In this document: positions 6,488 through 15,680 of the stretch, piece after piece | How positions within the stretch are numbered: the first letter of the stretch is position 1 | Layout of the letters: every line of letters starts with the position of its first letter | Source: a bacterium | GTDB lineage: Bacteria; Actinomycetota; Thermoleophilia; Miltoncostaeales; Miltoncostaeaceae | DNA length: 38,530 nucleotides | Assembly (NCBI GenBank): GCA_029977205.1 | Contig: JAPOLI010000014.1 | Location: 1-38,530 of the forward strand | Reading direction: 5' to 3' | The notes under the pieces: model-generated | What the model was told of the DNA's origin: nothing | Databases searched by the model: none | What the model saw: only the letters and a program-made list of their open reading frames with translations | Program-made: the position numbers and the translations under genes

Positions 6488-7978
6488 ATGACCGGTGAAC
6501 AGGCATGGACCATAGCCACGGCGTGGATGGGAACTCTGGCGGATCTTGACGGAGCTGCCGCGGTGCTGGAGTGGGACCGCGAGACGATCATGCCCCCGGG
6601 CGCCGCCGAGGCACGGGGCGCGCAGCTCGCAACCCTCGCAGCACTTCGCCACCGTCACCTGCTTGACGAGGGCCCGGCAGAGGCCCTCGATGTGATCGCC
6701 GGATCTGATGACCCGTGGAAAGCGGCCAGCGGTCGAATCGCACGTCGCGAGCGCGAGAATGCGCGCCGCGTTCCCGAGGAGCTGGTGCGCGCCCTTGCCG
6801 AGCAGTCGTCGCGGAGCGTGGCCACATGGGGCGCCGCGCGGCCTGCAGGGGACGTCCAGGCCTGGCTGGGCGAGCTCGGCCCCCTCGTGGAGCTCACCCG
6901 GGAGCAGGCAGACGCGCTGGCTGACGGCGGCGACCCGTATGACGCCCTGATTGACATTTATGAGCCGGGCACAACCTACGCCGCCCTCGAGCCCGTGCTC
7001 AGCGCCCTGGCCGAGCGCGTGGGCCCCCTCGTCGATGAGCTCGCGGGCCGCGGCGGCGGAGCCCTGTCCGGGGGGCCCTGGGATGACGAGGCCCAGATGG
7101 ACGTGGCCCGGCAGGTCGTCGTGGACATCGGTTTCGACGAGCACCGCGGCCTCGTGGGCCGGACCGCGCACCCGGTGACCATGGGCCTCGGGGCCGGCGA
7201 CACCCGCCTGTCCACGCGTGTCGACCCACACGACCCGCTCTCCTGCATCATGGCTGCCCTCCACGAGGGCGGCCATGCCCTGTATGACCAGGGCATCCCC
7301 ATGGAACACAGGCGCACGCTCGCCGGGGATGCGCCCTCACTCGGCGCACATGAGAGCCAGTCCCGATTCTGGGAGAACCACGTCGGGCGAACCCCCGAGT
7401 TCTGGGCGCGCCTCTCCCCCTCGATGGCTACGGCTTTCCCCGGGGCTGCGGCAACCCTCCGCCCCGACGACTACGTTCGCGCGCTGAACCGTGTCGAGCG
7501 CCAGCCGATCCGGGTGGAGAGCGACGAGGTGACGTACGACCTCCACATCGTCCTGCGCACTCGCCTCGAGCGCCAGATCATCACCGGTGAGCTGGCCGTC
7601 CCCGACCTGCCCGCCGCCTTCAACGAGGGCCTCGAGGAGCTCCTGGGCATCACCCCGGCAACCCCTGCCGAGGGCGCGATGCAGGACATTCACTGGGCAG
7701 CCGGGATCTTCGGCTACTTCCCCACCTACACCCTCGGAAACCTTTATGCGGCCCAACTCGCGGACGCCATTGCAGCCGAGGTCGGCCCGATCGGGGCCGT
7801 TCTCACCGAGGAAGGCCCCGCCCCCCTGCTCGCCTTCCTGCGCGAACGCGTGCACCGTCACGGGCGCGTGATGGATACCGCGGAACTCATGCGGAGCGCG
7901 ACGGGCAGCGGTCTTTCCGCAGACCCCTTCATCGCGCACCTGCGGAGGACCTACTCCTCGACGTCCTCGGTGTCGTAG
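6488..7978 (+). CDS. M32 family (thermostable) metallocarboxypeptidase
   Basis: Cytosolic zinc carboxypeptidase of 496 aa, the normal length for the Taq/Pfu-type family. The zinc motif HEGGHALYDQG is at 259-269, with the third ligand in HESQSRFWEN (about 288-297). Other family signatures are IRVESDEVTYDLHI, DIHWAAGIFGYFPTYTLGN and DTRLSTRVD. The usual HPF motif is HPV here (228-230). ATG 6488 is fixed by the upstream TACCGT box; a longer open frame upstream is antisense to other genes. The last 28 bases overlap the end of the convergent apt gene. It releases amino acids from peptide C-termini; the natural substrate is unknown. Confidence 0.95.
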   Translation: MTGEQAWTIATAWMGTLADLDGAAAVLEWDRETIMPPGAAEARGAQLATLAALRHRHLLDEGPAEALDVIAGSDDPWKAASGRIARRERENARRVPEELVRALAEQSSRSVATWGAARPAGDVQAWLGELGPLVELTREQADALADGGDPYDALIDIYEPGTTYAALEPVLSALAERVGPLVDELAGRGGGALSGGPWDDEAQMDVARQVVVDIGFDEHRGLVGRTAHPVTMGLGAGDTRLSTRVDPHDPLSCIMAALHEGGHALYDQGIPMEHRRTLAGDAPSLGAHESQSRFWENHVGRTPEFWARLSPSMATAFPGAAATLRPDDYVRALNRVERQPIRVESDEVTYDLHIVLRTRLERQIITGELAVPDLPAAFNEGLEELLGITPATPAEGAMQDIHWAAGIFGYFPTYTLGNLYAAQLADAIAAEVGPIGAVLTEEGPAPLLAFLRERVHRHGRVMDTAELMRSATGSGLSADPFIAHLRRTYSSTSSVS

Positions 7979-8490
7979 GAGACCAGCGACAGGACGTCGT
8001 ATCCCGCCAGGCGCTCACGCCCCGGCAGGAAGGTGAGCTCAACCACGAAGGCCACCCCTGCCACGACGCCACCGAGTTCCTCCACCAGTTGGCACTTCGC
8101 CAGCGCGGTCCCGCCGGTGGCCAGCAGGTCGTCGTGCACGAGCACCCGTTGGCCCGGGCGAATGGCGTCGCGGTGGATCTCGAGTACATCGGTTCCGTAC
8201 TCCAGCGTGTACTCGCGCCGGATCACCTCATACGGCAGCTTGCCCGGCTTCCGGGCGCACGCGAAGCCGACGCCCAGCTGACGCGCGATGGCGCCCCCGA
8301 GCACGAAGCCTCGTGCCTCCGCGCCGAGAACCACCTCCGCGTCCCGCTCGCGTCCCCACTCGGCGATCCGGTCCACGCAGGCAGCCAGGCCGGCGGGATC
8401 CTCGAATAGCGGCATGAGGTCGTAGAACAGAATCCCGGGCTTCGGGTGATGCGGTATGCGGCGGATCGCGCCATCGATGTCGTAGCTCAT
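7951..8490 (-). CDS. apt: Adenine phosphoribosyltransferase
   Basis: Purine salvage enzyme converting adenine and PRPP to AMP, 179 aa. The type I PRTase fold is clear: RRIPHHPKPGILFYDLMPLF near the N-terminus, VVLGAEARGFVLGGAIA in the middle, and the PRPP-binding motif VLVHDDLLATGGTA at about 122-135. It is the last gene of the rpsB-to-apt run. Its ATG overlaps the MerR-type gene's stop by four bases (ATGA). Its 3' end overlaps the convergent M32 gene by 28 bases. In some bacteria apt is linked to relA/spoT; not here. Confidence 0.96.
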   Translation of the reverse strand: MSYDIDGAIRRIPHHPKPGILFYDLMPLFEDPAGLAACVDRIAEWGRERDAEVVLGAEARGFVLGGAIARQLGVGFACARKPGKLPYEVIRREYTLEYGTDVLEIHRDAIRPGQRVLVHDDLLATGGTALAKCQLVEELGGVVAGVAFVVELTFLPGRERLAGYDVLSLVSYDTEDVEE

Positions 8491-9236
8491 CGGGCTCCTG
8501 AGGATGCCGTGGGGATGGACGAGACCACGCGCCTGAGCTCCTGGATCAGGATCAGGTCGCGCACATGCGAGGCCAGGGCGGCAAGTGACTCGAGCGACTC
8601 CACCGCCTCGGCCCGACGATCCGGGTTCGAGGACCGAAGGCCCGTGGACAGCACCTGCTCGAGAAGCCCGGCTTCCCGCTCAGCGGCCATCTTGAGGGTC
8701 CGAAGGTGCCGCGGCTCGAGTCCGTACGCCCGAAGCTCGACTGCCGCCTTCACCACCTCGAGCTCGGTGTCGTCCAGGTCGTCGGTACCACTGATCAGGC
8801 CGTACTGGTCGAGGCTCCGCACCAGGTCTGCGTCAGCACCGGATACCGACAGCACCTCGGCAGTGGAGTGCCGTGCCCCATCACGCGGTCCGCGCAGGTT
8901 CTCCCCCTTGAGCCGCCGGGACTGCTTCGCGGCCGCCACGGAGCCGGTGCGAAGTGAATCCAGCTCCTCGCGGATCACCCGCAGGGGGAGGAACTCATCC
9001 CGCTGGAGTCGGAGGATGGTGCGAAGGCGCTCGACATCGCGGGGGCCGTACACACGATATCCGCCGCTCGTGCGGCGCGGGGTGACGAGGTCCCGATCCT
9101 CGAGGTACCGGATCTTGGAGATGGAGAGATCGGGGAATTCCGGGCGCAGGGCATCGCACACCGCGCCGATCGTCATGCCGGCGGCATGGTCACCGTCGTC
9201 TGGCCCGAGCAGCTCGGTCTGGACCCCTGTTCCCAT
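8487..9236 (-). CDS. MerR family transcriptional regulator (FtsR / Rv1828-like)
   Basis: DNA-binding regulator of 249 aa. The MerR winged helix is at about residues 20-92 (MTIGAVCDAL, ISKIRYLEDRDLVTPRRTSG, YRVYGPRDVERLRTILRLQ), followed by a long helical region instead of a metal-binding loop; no cysteine cluster is present. Position directly after an FHA gene and near pgsA matches the mycobacterial garA-Rv1828 arrangement, whose corynebacterial relative FtsR activates ftsZ. That role is inferred from context. The ATG overlaps the FHA gene's TAA stop by one base (TAATG), so the two are probably coupled. Confidence 0.88.
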   Translation of the reverse strand: MGTGVQTELLGPDDGDHAAGMTIGAVCDALRPEFPDLSISKIRYLEDRDLVTPRRTSGGYRVYGPRDVERLRTILRLQRDEFLPLRVIREELDSLRTGSVAAAKQSRRLKGENLRGPRDGARHSTAEVLSVSGADADLVRSLDQYGLISGTDDLDDTELEVVKAAVELRAYGLEPRHLRTLKMAAEREAGLLEQVLSTGLRSSNPDRRAEAVESLESLAALASHVRDLILIQELRRVVSSIPTASSGAR

Positions 9237-9691
9237 TATCCGATGAACACCAGGCGGAACTTGCCCACCTGAACCTCGTCGCCATCCGCCAGGATCTCGG
9301 GGGCCTCGAGCACCCTGCGGTTCACGTAGGTGCCGTTCGTGCTTCCGGCATCGACCAGCACGAACCCGGAGGCGTCCTGCCGTACCTCCGCATGGGCGCG
9401 GGACACGGTGATGTCATCGAGGAACACGTCGCATGCGGGCTCCCGCCCGATCGTGGTGACCGGCTGCGCCAGCGGAAAAACCTCGCCCATTCGCCCGCCC
9501 TGCAGGCGAATAACCAGTGCAGGCCCAATGCGCGGCATCGCGCCCGGTGGCGTGGCGCCGGCGTCAACCAGCGCCTCGATGGGGCCTGTCGCCTGGGCCC
9601 CCGCATCGGGATCCGGCAGCGGCCCGCCGCAGACGCCGCAGAAGCGGTCGCCGTCGGGGCGGTCGGCCCCGCAGGCGGGGCAGGTCACCAC
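9236..9691 (-). CDS. Zinc-ribbon / FHA domain protein (GarA neighbourhood homologue)
   Basis: Protein of 151 aa: an N-terminal zinc ribbon with C4, C7, C18 and C21 (CPACG..FCGVCG), a Gly/Ala/Pro linker (about 22-55), then a forkhead-associated domain (about 58-150) with the phosphothreonine-binding residues in TIGREPACDV, SRAHAEV and DAGSTNGTYVNRR. FHA domains bind pThr peptides made by Ser/Thr kinases. Context suggests a GarA-type metabolic switch, but GarA's ETTS phosphorylation motif is not seen; the linker has only isolated threonines (ATGP, ATPP). Start GTG 9691 has GGAG eight to nine bases upstream. Its own promoter appears to lie at 9749-9754. Confidence 0.88.
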   Translation of the reverse strand: MVTCPACGADRPDGDRFCGVCGGPLPDPDAGAQATGPIEALVDAGATPPGAMPRIGPALVIRLQGGRMGEVFPLAQPVTTIGREPACDVFLDDITVSRAHAEVRQDASGFVLVDAGSTNGTYVNRRVLEAPEILADGDEVQVGKFRLVFIG

Positions 9692-9748
9692 TGGGCACTC
9701 CGATGTGAGACGCGCGCGGACATGGGGACTCCCGGTCGAGGGCGGTCC

Positions 9749-9754
9749 ACACTA
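9749..9754 (-). promoter_or_regulatory. Candidate -10 box TAGTGT for the FHA-merR-apt genes
   Basis: TAGTGT lies 57 bases before the GTG at 9691, identical to the box before tRNA-Pro. It would give a leader of about 50 bases that ends in a GGAG ribosome binding site. Confidence 0.4.
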
Positions 9755-9773
9755 GTCCCGACGGGCTAAACCC

Positions 9774-10346
9774 TCAAGTAATGGTTGAGGTTACTGGCCC
9801 GGTCCGCTGGGCCCGTACCCGGCCCACCGCGATTCCCACGTAGTTCACAAAGGTCAGCACGGACAGCCCCACCGCGCACCAGAACACGGTATCGACCCAC
9901 GTGGCGGAAATGGCGAGCCCCACGGCGACGCACCCCATGTTGAAGCCCGACGACACCTTCCCGGCAAAGTCGATCTCCATCAGGATGCCTCGCCGGGCGA
10001 GCCACGCAAACCCGGCGATCGAGGCCACGTCGCGCACCAGGATGATCACGGGCCCCGGCCAGGCGAACCGGGCGAGCAGGAGCAGGCCGATCAGCCCCAC
10101 CACCATGAGCAGGCGGTCGGCGAGGGGGTCAAGGATCCGGCCAAGCGGCGTGCGGGCATCGAGGAGTGCAGCGAGGCGCCCGTCGATCAGGTCGGTGATC
10201 GCGACGGCGCCGAAGAACACGCCCAATGGAAAAGACGGTCCGTCCGCCGTGGCGCACCACACGAGGAGCACCGGCAGGCAGCACAGGCGTGCGATGGTGA
10301 TCGCGTTGGGAAGCCACCGGAGGCGGCGCTTGAGGCCTGCGCTCAT
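9774..10346 (-). CDS. pgsA: CDP-alcohol phosphatidyltransferase (PgsA-like)
   Basis: Integral membrane enzyme of 190 aa that transfers a phosphatidyl group from CDP-diacylglycerol to an alcohol such as glycerol-3-phosphate. The signature D-x2-D-G-x2-A-R-x8-G-x3-D-x3-D aligns at D52, D55, G56, A59, G69, D73 and D77, but position 60, usually Arg, is Ala (DLIDGRLAALLD). Several hydrophobic helices follow. Whether the product is phosphatidylglycerophosphate, phosphatidylinositol phosphate or other cannot be told. The ATG has GGAG five bases away from it and follows tRNA-Pro by 15 bases, so tRNA and mRNA may share a transcript. Confidence 0.88.
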   Translation of the reverse strand: MSAGLKRRLRWLPNAITIARLCCLPVLLVWCATADGPSFPLGVFFGAVAITDLIDGRLAALLDARTPLGRILDPLADRLLMVVGLIGLLLLARFAWPGPVIILVRDVASIAGFAWLARRGILMEIDFAGKVSSGFNMGCVAVGLAISATWVDTVFWCAVGLSVLTFVNYVGIAVGRVRAQRTGPVTSTIT

Positions 10347-10359
10347 GCCTGCTCCGAAT

Positions 10360-10435
<76 letters not shown>

Positions 10436-10446
10436 AAGCGCCGCGG

Positions 10447-10452
10447 ACACTA
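10447..10452 (-). promoter_or_regulatory. Candidate -10 box TAGTGT for tRNA-Pro
   Basis: TAGTGT ends 11 bases before the mature tRNA 5' end, leaving a leader of only a few bases. Confidence 0.45.
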
Positions 10453-10470
10453 GCACGGGGGTACTGGCGC

Positions 10471-12222
10471 TCAGCCCGCCGCGAGGCCGTCCCACAGCGC
10501 CCTGATCGCGTGTGCTGCGCCCTCCAGGGCGATCTCCGATTTCTCGCCGGTGCGGCGCACCATTACCTCGAGCGGACCGTCCGGAAGGGTCCTCTTCCCC
10601 ACCGTCACCCGAACCGGGCAGCCCAGCAGGTCGGCCTCTACGAACTTCTCCCCGGGGCGAAGCCCGGGACGGTCGTCGAGCAGCACCTCGAGCCCGAGGT
10701 CGGACAACTCCGCCCAGAGCGCGCCCGCGTACTCCCCCTGGGCGCTGTCGGGGTCCCCGATGAGGACGACGTGCACGTCGAAGGGAGCGATCCCGGTCGG
10801 CCAGATGATCCCGTTGTCGTCGTGCCCCTGCTCGATGGCGGCCATGGCCACGCGCGCGGGACCGATTCCATAGGAACCCATGATGATCTGCTGCTCCTGC
10901 CCGTTCTCATCGAGATACGTGGCACCGAGAGGCTCGGAGTACTTGGTGCCGAGCTTGAAGATGTTGCCGATCTCGATCACCGGCACGAGCTCGATCGGCC
11001 CGCTCCCATCACGGGACTCCTCGCCCTCGAGGACCGTGCGTATGTCGGCGGTCTCCGCGGCGAAGTCGCGGCCGAGCACGACCCCGCGCAGGTGGAAGCC
11101 ATCCCTGTTGGCCCCGGTGACGTAATGCCCCTGCTCAAGCGTTGAATCGGCCACGATGCGCACCTCGGCAGACACCCCGACCGGCCCGAGCGATCCGGGG
11201 TCGGCACCGAACCACTCGCGGATCTCCTCCGGGTGGGCCGCACGATGCTCGCCGATGATGTGCGCGATCTTCTTCTCGTGCACCTGGTGCTCCCCCCGCA
11301 CGATCGCCAGCACCGGACCGGAGTCGGCCACCAGCACGACGCTCTTGGCCAGCGTCGCCGGATGCTGCCCGGTAAACGCCGTGAGCTCCTCGATGGTTCC
11401 GATGCCCGGTGTCGCGAACTCCTCGGGAGCGCCGAAGGGCTCCCCGAAGGCCGGCTCGCACGCGACCGAGGTCGCGAGTTCCACGTTGGCCGCGTAGGAG
11501 CCGGATGCAGTACGCGCCACCACATCCTCGCCCGACGGGCTCGGCGCCATGTACTCGTGGGCCCCGCTCCCGCCCATCATCCCCACGTCGCTCTCCACGC
11601 GGTACCAGAGCAGGCCTGCACGGTCGAAGATGCGCGCGTAGGCCTCCGAGTGGGCCGCGTACGACTTCTCGAGCCCATCGGCGTCAGCATCAAAGGAGTA
11701 GGAGTCCTTCATGGTGAACTCGCGCACGCGCAGCATGCCGCTCTTCGGGCGGGGCTCGTCACGCAGCTTGGTCTGGATCTGGTACCAGCTCTGCGGGAGA
11801 TCCCGGTAGGAGCGCAACTCCCGCGCGGCGTGCCAGGTCACGATCTCCTCGTGCGTCATCCCAAGCACCATCGGCCGCCCGCCGCGATCCTCCAGCCGGA
11901 ACTGCTCCGAGAGCCCGTAGCGTCCGGTTGCCTCCCAGATCTCTGCGGGGTGCATCACGGGCATCAGCAGTTCCTGCGCCCCAATGCGGTTCATCTCCTC
12001 GCGGATGATGGCCTCGACGCGCTGGATGACGCGCAGCCCCATGGGCGTCACCGTGTAGAGCCCCGCCGCGAGCTGCCGCACGAGCCCCGCGCGCACGGAC
12101 AGCTTGTGGCTGATGGCCTCCGCGTCCGCCGGGTCCTCGCGCACCGTCGGCCAGAACCGGCCGGCAAGGCGCCACGAACCACGGTAGGGCGAGGCCGGCA
12201 TTCGCCACGCTGCGTCGCTCAC
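10471..12222 (-). CDS. proS: Prolyl-tRNA synthetase, bacterial type with editing insertion
   Basis: Charges tRNA-Pro with proline; 583 aa. Class II signatures include [17 protein letters not shown], motif 2 in [19 protein letters not shown] (about 155-175), and motif 3 in [17 protein letters not shown] (about 440-456). The YbaK-type INS editing domain lies between motifs 2 and 3 (about 225-385, with [16 protein letters not shown]), and the anticodon-binding domain is C-terminal ([10 protein letters not shown] onward). The bacterial-type architecture is intact. Its GTG overlaps the ispG stop as GTGA. The cognate tRNA-Pro(GGG) follows 35 bases downstream. Confidence 0.97.
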   Translation of the reverse strand: MSDAAWRMPASPYRGSWRLAGRFWPTVREDPADAEAISHKLSVRAGLVRQLAAGLYTVTPMGLRVIQRVEAIIREEMNRIGAQELLMPVMHPAEIWEATGRYGLSEQFRLEDRGGRPMVLGMTHEEIVTWHAARELRSYRDLPQSWYQIQTKLRDEPRPKSGMLRVREFTMKDSYSFDADADGLEKSYAAHSEAYARIFDRAGLLWYRVESDVGMMGGSGAHEYMAPSPSGEDVVARTASGSYAANVELATSVACEPAFGEPFGAPEEFATPGIGTIEELTAFTGQHPATLAKSVVLVADSGPVLAIVRGEHQVHEKKIAHIIGEHRAAHPEEIREWFGADPGSLGPVGVSAEVRIVADSTLEQGHYVTGANRDGFHLRGVVLGRDFAAETADIRTVLEGEESRDGSGPIELVPVIEIGNIFKLGTKYSEPLGATYLDENGQEQQIIMGSYGIGPARVAMAAIEQGHDDNGIIWPTGIAPFDVHVVLIGDPDSAQGEYAGALWAELSDLGLEVLLDDRPGLRPGEKFVEADLLGCPVRVTVGKRTLPDGPLEVMVRRTGEKSEIALEGAAHAIRALWDGLAAG

Positions 12223-13451
12223 ACGCGTGCCCCCGTTGGCGCGTAGTGCGCCTCGACATAGTCCTCCACCATGGCGAGGAAGTCCTCCGCCAGGGTGGGG
12301 CCCTCAAGCGTCGCCACCTTCTCGCCGTCGACGTACACCGGAGCACGGGGTTCCTCGCCGGTTCCCGGGAGGCTGATGCCGATGTCCGCTGCGCGGCTCT
12401 CGCCGGGACCATTCACGATGCACCCCATCACGGCCACATGCATGTCCACGACCCCGGGCCGCTCGGTACGCCACACGGCCATGCGCTCATCGAGGTGGCC
12501 CTGGATCGCCTGCGCGAGCTCCTGGAACACCGACGAGGTGGTCCGACCACAGCCCGGGCATGCCGTGACCTCGGGCCGAAACGATCGCTGGCCGAGGCTC
12601 TGCAGGATGTCCAGGCACGTACGCACCTCGACGGTGCGGTCACCGCCGGGCTCTGGCGTGAGGCTGGCCCGGATGGTGTCGCCGATGCCTTCCTCCAGCA
12701 GCACGGACAGGGCGGCCGTTGTCGCGATGATCCCCTTCGCCCCCATCCCCGCCTCGGTGAGCCCCAGGTGCAGCGGATAGTCGCACTGGCCGGCGAGTGC
12801 CCGGTACACCGCCACCATGTCCGGCAGCCGGCTGACCTTGCACGAGATGATGATCCGGTCGTGCGGGAGGCCGATCTCCTCGGCCGCGGCAGCGGAGGTG
12901 AGGGCGCTTTGCACCATGGCCTGCCGCAGCACCTCGTCTGCAGAGAGCGGATCGGCCCGGCGAGCGTTCTCCTCCATGAGGCCGTCGAGCAGCTCGGGGT
13001 CGAGCGACCCGGCGTTCACGCCGACACGCACGGGCTTGCCGTGGTCGATCGCGGCCTCGATCATCGTGGCGAAGTTGGCGTCGTGCCGTGCGCCCCGGCC
13101 GACGTTCCCGGGGTTGATCCGGTACTTCGCGAGCGCGTCGGCCGTTTCCGGGAACTCGCGCAGCAACGTGTGGCCGTTGTAGTGGAAGTCGCCGACGATC
13201 GGCACCTCGACCCCATGCACGTCGCGGAGGCGGGCCACGATCTCCGGTACCTGGGCCGCCGCCTCCCGGTTGTTCACCGTGATGCGCACGAGCTCCGAGC
13301 CGGCCTCGGCGAGCTCGGCAACCTGCGCCGCCGTCGACACGGCGTCCTTGGTGTCGGTGTTGGTCATCGACTGGACCACCACCGGGTTGCCGCCGCCCAC
13401 GGGGACGTCACCCACGCGGCAGACCGCGCTCATGCGTCGGGGCGTCTCCAC
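12219..13451 (-). CDS. ispG: 4-hydroxy-3-methylbut-2-enyl diphosphate synthase (flavodoxin/ferredoxin)
   Basis: MEP-pathway iron-sulfur enzyme making HMBPP from MEcPP; 410 aa. The N-terminal TIM barrel includes [13 protein letters not shown] and [11 protein letters not shown]. The 4Fe-4S cysteines are in CPGCGRT (about 278-284) and [10 protein letters not shown] (about 348-357), with the ligand Glu beyond. It sits with rseP and dxr, the usual ispG-rseP-dxr grouping. The GTG at 13451 ([10 protein letters not shown]) is preferred over the internal ATG because a TACACT box stands eight bases ahead of it. Confidence 0.96.
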   Translation of the reverse strand: METPRRMSAVCRVGDVPVGGGNPVVVQSMTNTDTKDAVSTAAQVAELAEAGSELVRITVNNREAAAQVPEIVARLRDVHGVEVPIVGDFHYNGHTLLREFPETADALAKYRINPGNVGRGARHDANFATMIEAAIDHGKPVRVGVNAGSLDPELLDGLMEENARRADPLSADEVLRQAMVQSALTSAAAAEEIGLPHDRIIISCKVSRLPDMVAVYRALAGQCDYPLHLGLTEAGMGAKGIIATTAALSVLLEEGIGDTIRASLTPEPGGDRTVEVRTCLDILQSLGQRSFRPEVTACPGCGRTTSSVFQELAQAIQGHLDERMAVWRTERPGVVDMHVAVMGCIVNGPGESRAADIGISLPGTGEEPRAPVYVDGEKVATLEGPTLAEDFLAMVEDYVEAHYAPTGARV

Positions 13452-13459
13452 GGGCCGGG

Positions 13460-13465
13460 AGTGTA
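13460..13465 (-). promoter_or_regulatory. Candidate leaderless -10 box TACACT for ispG
   Basis: TACACT, eight bases, then GTG 13451. It lies in the 30-base gap after rseP and implies that ispG-proS can be transcribed separately. Confidence 0.55.
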
Positions 13466-13481
13466 GCGGGCCGCGCGCGGC

Positions 13482-14573
13482 CTACCGCAGCTGGAAGCCC
13501 TCACCCGTCAGCCGCACGATGTCGTTCTGCAGCGCGAACACGAAGACGATCAGGATCACGGCCCAGCCGACCATCGCCGACCGCTCGTACACCTTGGTGC
13601 TGATCGGTGATCCCTTCAGCTTCTCCAGCAGGGCGAACAGGATGTGCCCTCCGTCGAGCGGGAAGATCGGCAACAGGTTGAAGATGGCGAGCACGAGGCT
13701 GATGATCCCGATGAACCGGATGATCTCGGTGAGCCCATCGCCCGCCACCTCGTTGTACACCGCCCCGATCGCCACCACCGACCCCACCTGCTCCCGGGCC
13801 TGCTCGCTCGTGAACAGCTGGCCGATGCCCTTGGCGTTCGCCTCGATCAGGAACCACGTGTACCGCGCCGACGTACTGAGGCCGCCCAGGGCACTCTCCG
13901 ACTGCCGCGGCCCCTCGGTGACCTGGAACTGCACGCCGAGGCGCCCTACTCGTGCGCCGTCCGGCCCATCCGCCGCTGCAAGCACAACATCGCGCTGGAG
14001 CACCTCACCATCGCGCGAGAACCTCACGGTGACCGGCTGCTCCGGATGGCGCTGCAATTCCTCGCGTGCGGCCGCGATCCCGTCCTCGCCCCGCATCGCG
14101 ATGCCATTTACAGACAGGATGCGATCGCCCGGCGCGATGCCCACAGCGGCAGCAGGGGTGCCCTGCGTGACGGCCTCCACGGAATTGGTCGCCTGCAGCG
14201 ACGGAACGCCGATCCAGAAGTAGAGGGCGAAGCAGATGAACGCCACCACGAGGTTGACGAACGGGCCCGCGAAGATCGTCGCGACCTTCTTCCAGGTGGC
14301 GGCGGCGTAGTACGCACGGGGTACCAGATCGGGAGGAAGGTCCTCGTCGCGGGTCATCCCGGTGATCTTCACGTACCCGCCCAGCGGCAGCCAGCCGATC
14401 CCGTACTCGGTCTCTCCCCGGCGGAACCTGGCAAGCGGTCGCCCGAAGAAGATGGAGAACCGCTCCACGCGCATCCCGCACCACTTGGCCACGACCATGT
14501 GCCCGGCCTCGTGGACGAGCACGAGGAACATCAGGATCAACACGAAGGCGACGATGTTCCATCCGATGCTCAT
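13482..14573 (-). CDS. rseP: Site-2 intramembrane zinc protease (RseP/MmpA-like, M50)
   Basis: Cleaves anti-sigma factors or signal-peptide remnants within the membrane; 363 aa. The zinc motif HEAGH is at about 21-25 in the first membrane helix. A PDZ domain (about 150-235) contains GIAPGDRILSVNG. The C-terminal motif LPIFPLDGGHI at about 305-315 supplies the third ligand. Hydrophobic helices are in the expected places. It overlaps the dxr stop by four bases (ATGA). Its targets cannot be inferred, as no sigma/anti-sigma pair lies in the window. Confidence 0.95.
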   Translation of the reverse strand: MSIGWNIVAFVLILMFLVLVHEAGHMVVAKWCGMRVERFSIFFGRPLARFRRGETEYGIGWLPLGGYVKITGMTRDEDLPPDLVPRAYYAAATWKKVATIFAGPFVNLVVAFICFALYFWIGVPSLQATNSVEAVTQGTPAAAVGIAPGDRILSVNGIAMRGEDGIAAAREELQRHPEQPVTVRFSRDGEVLQRDVVLAAADGPDGARVGRLGVQFQVTEGPRQSESALGGLSTSARYTWFLIEANAKGIGQLFTSEQAREQVGSVVAIGAVYNEVAGDGLTEIIRFIGIISLVLAIFNLLPIFPLDGGHILFALLEKLKGSPISTKVYERSAMVGWAVILIVFVFALQNDIVRLTGEGFQLR

Positions 14574-15673
14574 GCCGCACCCGCCATCGCGATCGTGACG
14601 GCTCGGGCTGCGGCGTCTGCCGCCAGCACCTCATCGAGGGTGTCGGCGCCGCCGCGCTCCACCGTCCCGAGGGCGTGCTCCACGCCCCGCGGGATATCCA
14701 TGAAGCCGATGCGCCCCTCCAGGAAGGCGCTCACGGCCACCTCATTCGCGGCATTGAGGATCGCCGGGGCCGTCCCCCCTGCCTCGCCCGCCTGACGGGC
14801 GAGGCGCAGGCACGGAAATGCCGAGGTGTCCGGCTCCTCGAAGCCGAGGCTCATCCCCGCCAGGTCCATCTGCGCCCGCTCAGGGGGAGGGCCAGGCCAG
14901 CGCAGCGCGTGCCCGATCGGCACCCGCATGTCCGGTGGACCCATGTGGGACAGGATGCTGCCGTCATCAAGGCGGATCATCGCGTGGATCATCGACTGCG
15001 GGTGGACCACCACCTCGACCTCGTCATACGGCAGGGCGAAGAGGTGGTGGGCTTCGATGACCTCAAGGCCCTTGTTCATGAGGGTCGCCGAGTCGATGGT
15101 GATCTTCGCGCCCATGTCCCATGTCGGGTGGGCCAGCGCATCGGCCGCCGTGACGCCCTCGAGCTCGCCGGCCGACCGACCCCGGAACGGGCCGCCGGAC
15201 GCCGTGAGGATCGCCCGCGCAACCCGCTCCCTGGGGACGCCCCCCATGAGTTGGAACAGAGCCGAGTGCTCGCTGTCCACCGGCACCAGGCTGGCCCCCG
15301 TGCGCGCGCGCACGGCCGCCACCAGATCCCCACCGGCCACCAGGGACTCCTTGTTGGCCAGGGCGACAGGGATTCCCCTCTCCAGGGCCGCAAGGGTCGG
15401 GGGCAGGCCCGCCGCCCCCACGAGGGCGTTGAGGACGATGTCCGGGGCAGAGGCATCCATCAGGTCACCGAGGTCAGCGGTGTGAGGCACCGTGCCGCCC
15501 CCGACCGCGGCGGCCGTGCTCGTTACCCCGCGAGCGGCCGCCTGCCGCTCCATGTCGGCCACGCGTGTGCCGCAGGCCAGGCCGACGCACTCCATGTCCT
15601 CGGCGCCGTCGATCACATCGAGCGCCTGCACTCCGATGGAGCCCGTGGACCCGAGGATGAGGACGCGCTTCAC
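14570..15673 (-). CDS. dxr: 1-deoxy-D-xylulose 5-phosphate reductoisomerase
   Basis: NADPH-dependent enzyme forming MEP, the committed step of the MEP pathway; 367 aa. The Rossmann motif GSTGSIG is at 8-14. The family motifs ALANKESLVAGG, VDSEHSALFQ, ASGGPFRG, HPTWDMGAKI, DSATLMNKGLEVIEAHHLF and VHPQSMIHAMI are all present. GTG 15673 is chosen because it starts directly at the Rossmann strand and has a TACCTT box seven bases upstream; the longer upstream frame is not conserved-looking. Fosmidomycin is the known inhibitor of this family. Confidence 0.97.
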   Translation of the reverse strand: MKRVLILGSTGSIGVQALDVIDGAEDMECVGLACGTRVADMERQAAARGVTSTAAAVGGGTVPHTADLGDLMDASAPDIVLNALVGAAGLPPTLAALERGIPVALANKESLVAGGDLVAAVRARTGASLVPVDSEHSALFQLMGGVPRERVARAILTASGGPFRGRSAGELEGVTAADALAHPTWDMGAKITIDSATLMNKGLEVIEAHHLFALPYDEVEVVVHPQSMIHAMIRLDDGSILSHMGPPDMRVPIGHALRWPGPPPERAQMDLAGMSLGFEEPDTSAFPCLRLARQAGEAGGTAPAILNAANEVAVSAFLEGRIGFMDIPRGVEHALGTVERGGADTLDEVLAADAAARAVTIAMAGAA

Positions 15674-15680
15674 GTTCCCG

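Noticed and set aside
9772-9790. Inverted repeat CCTCAA/TTGAGG at the pgsA stop as a terminator
   Set aside because: The six-base stem is A/T-rich with a seven-base loop and only GTTT follows on the minus strand, so termination is not convincing.
11233-13466. Two plus-strand open frames of over 330 codons opposite proS and ispG
   Set aside because: They are antisense to complete, well-conserved genes and have the His/Arg/Gly-rich composition typical of shadows in high-G+C DNA.
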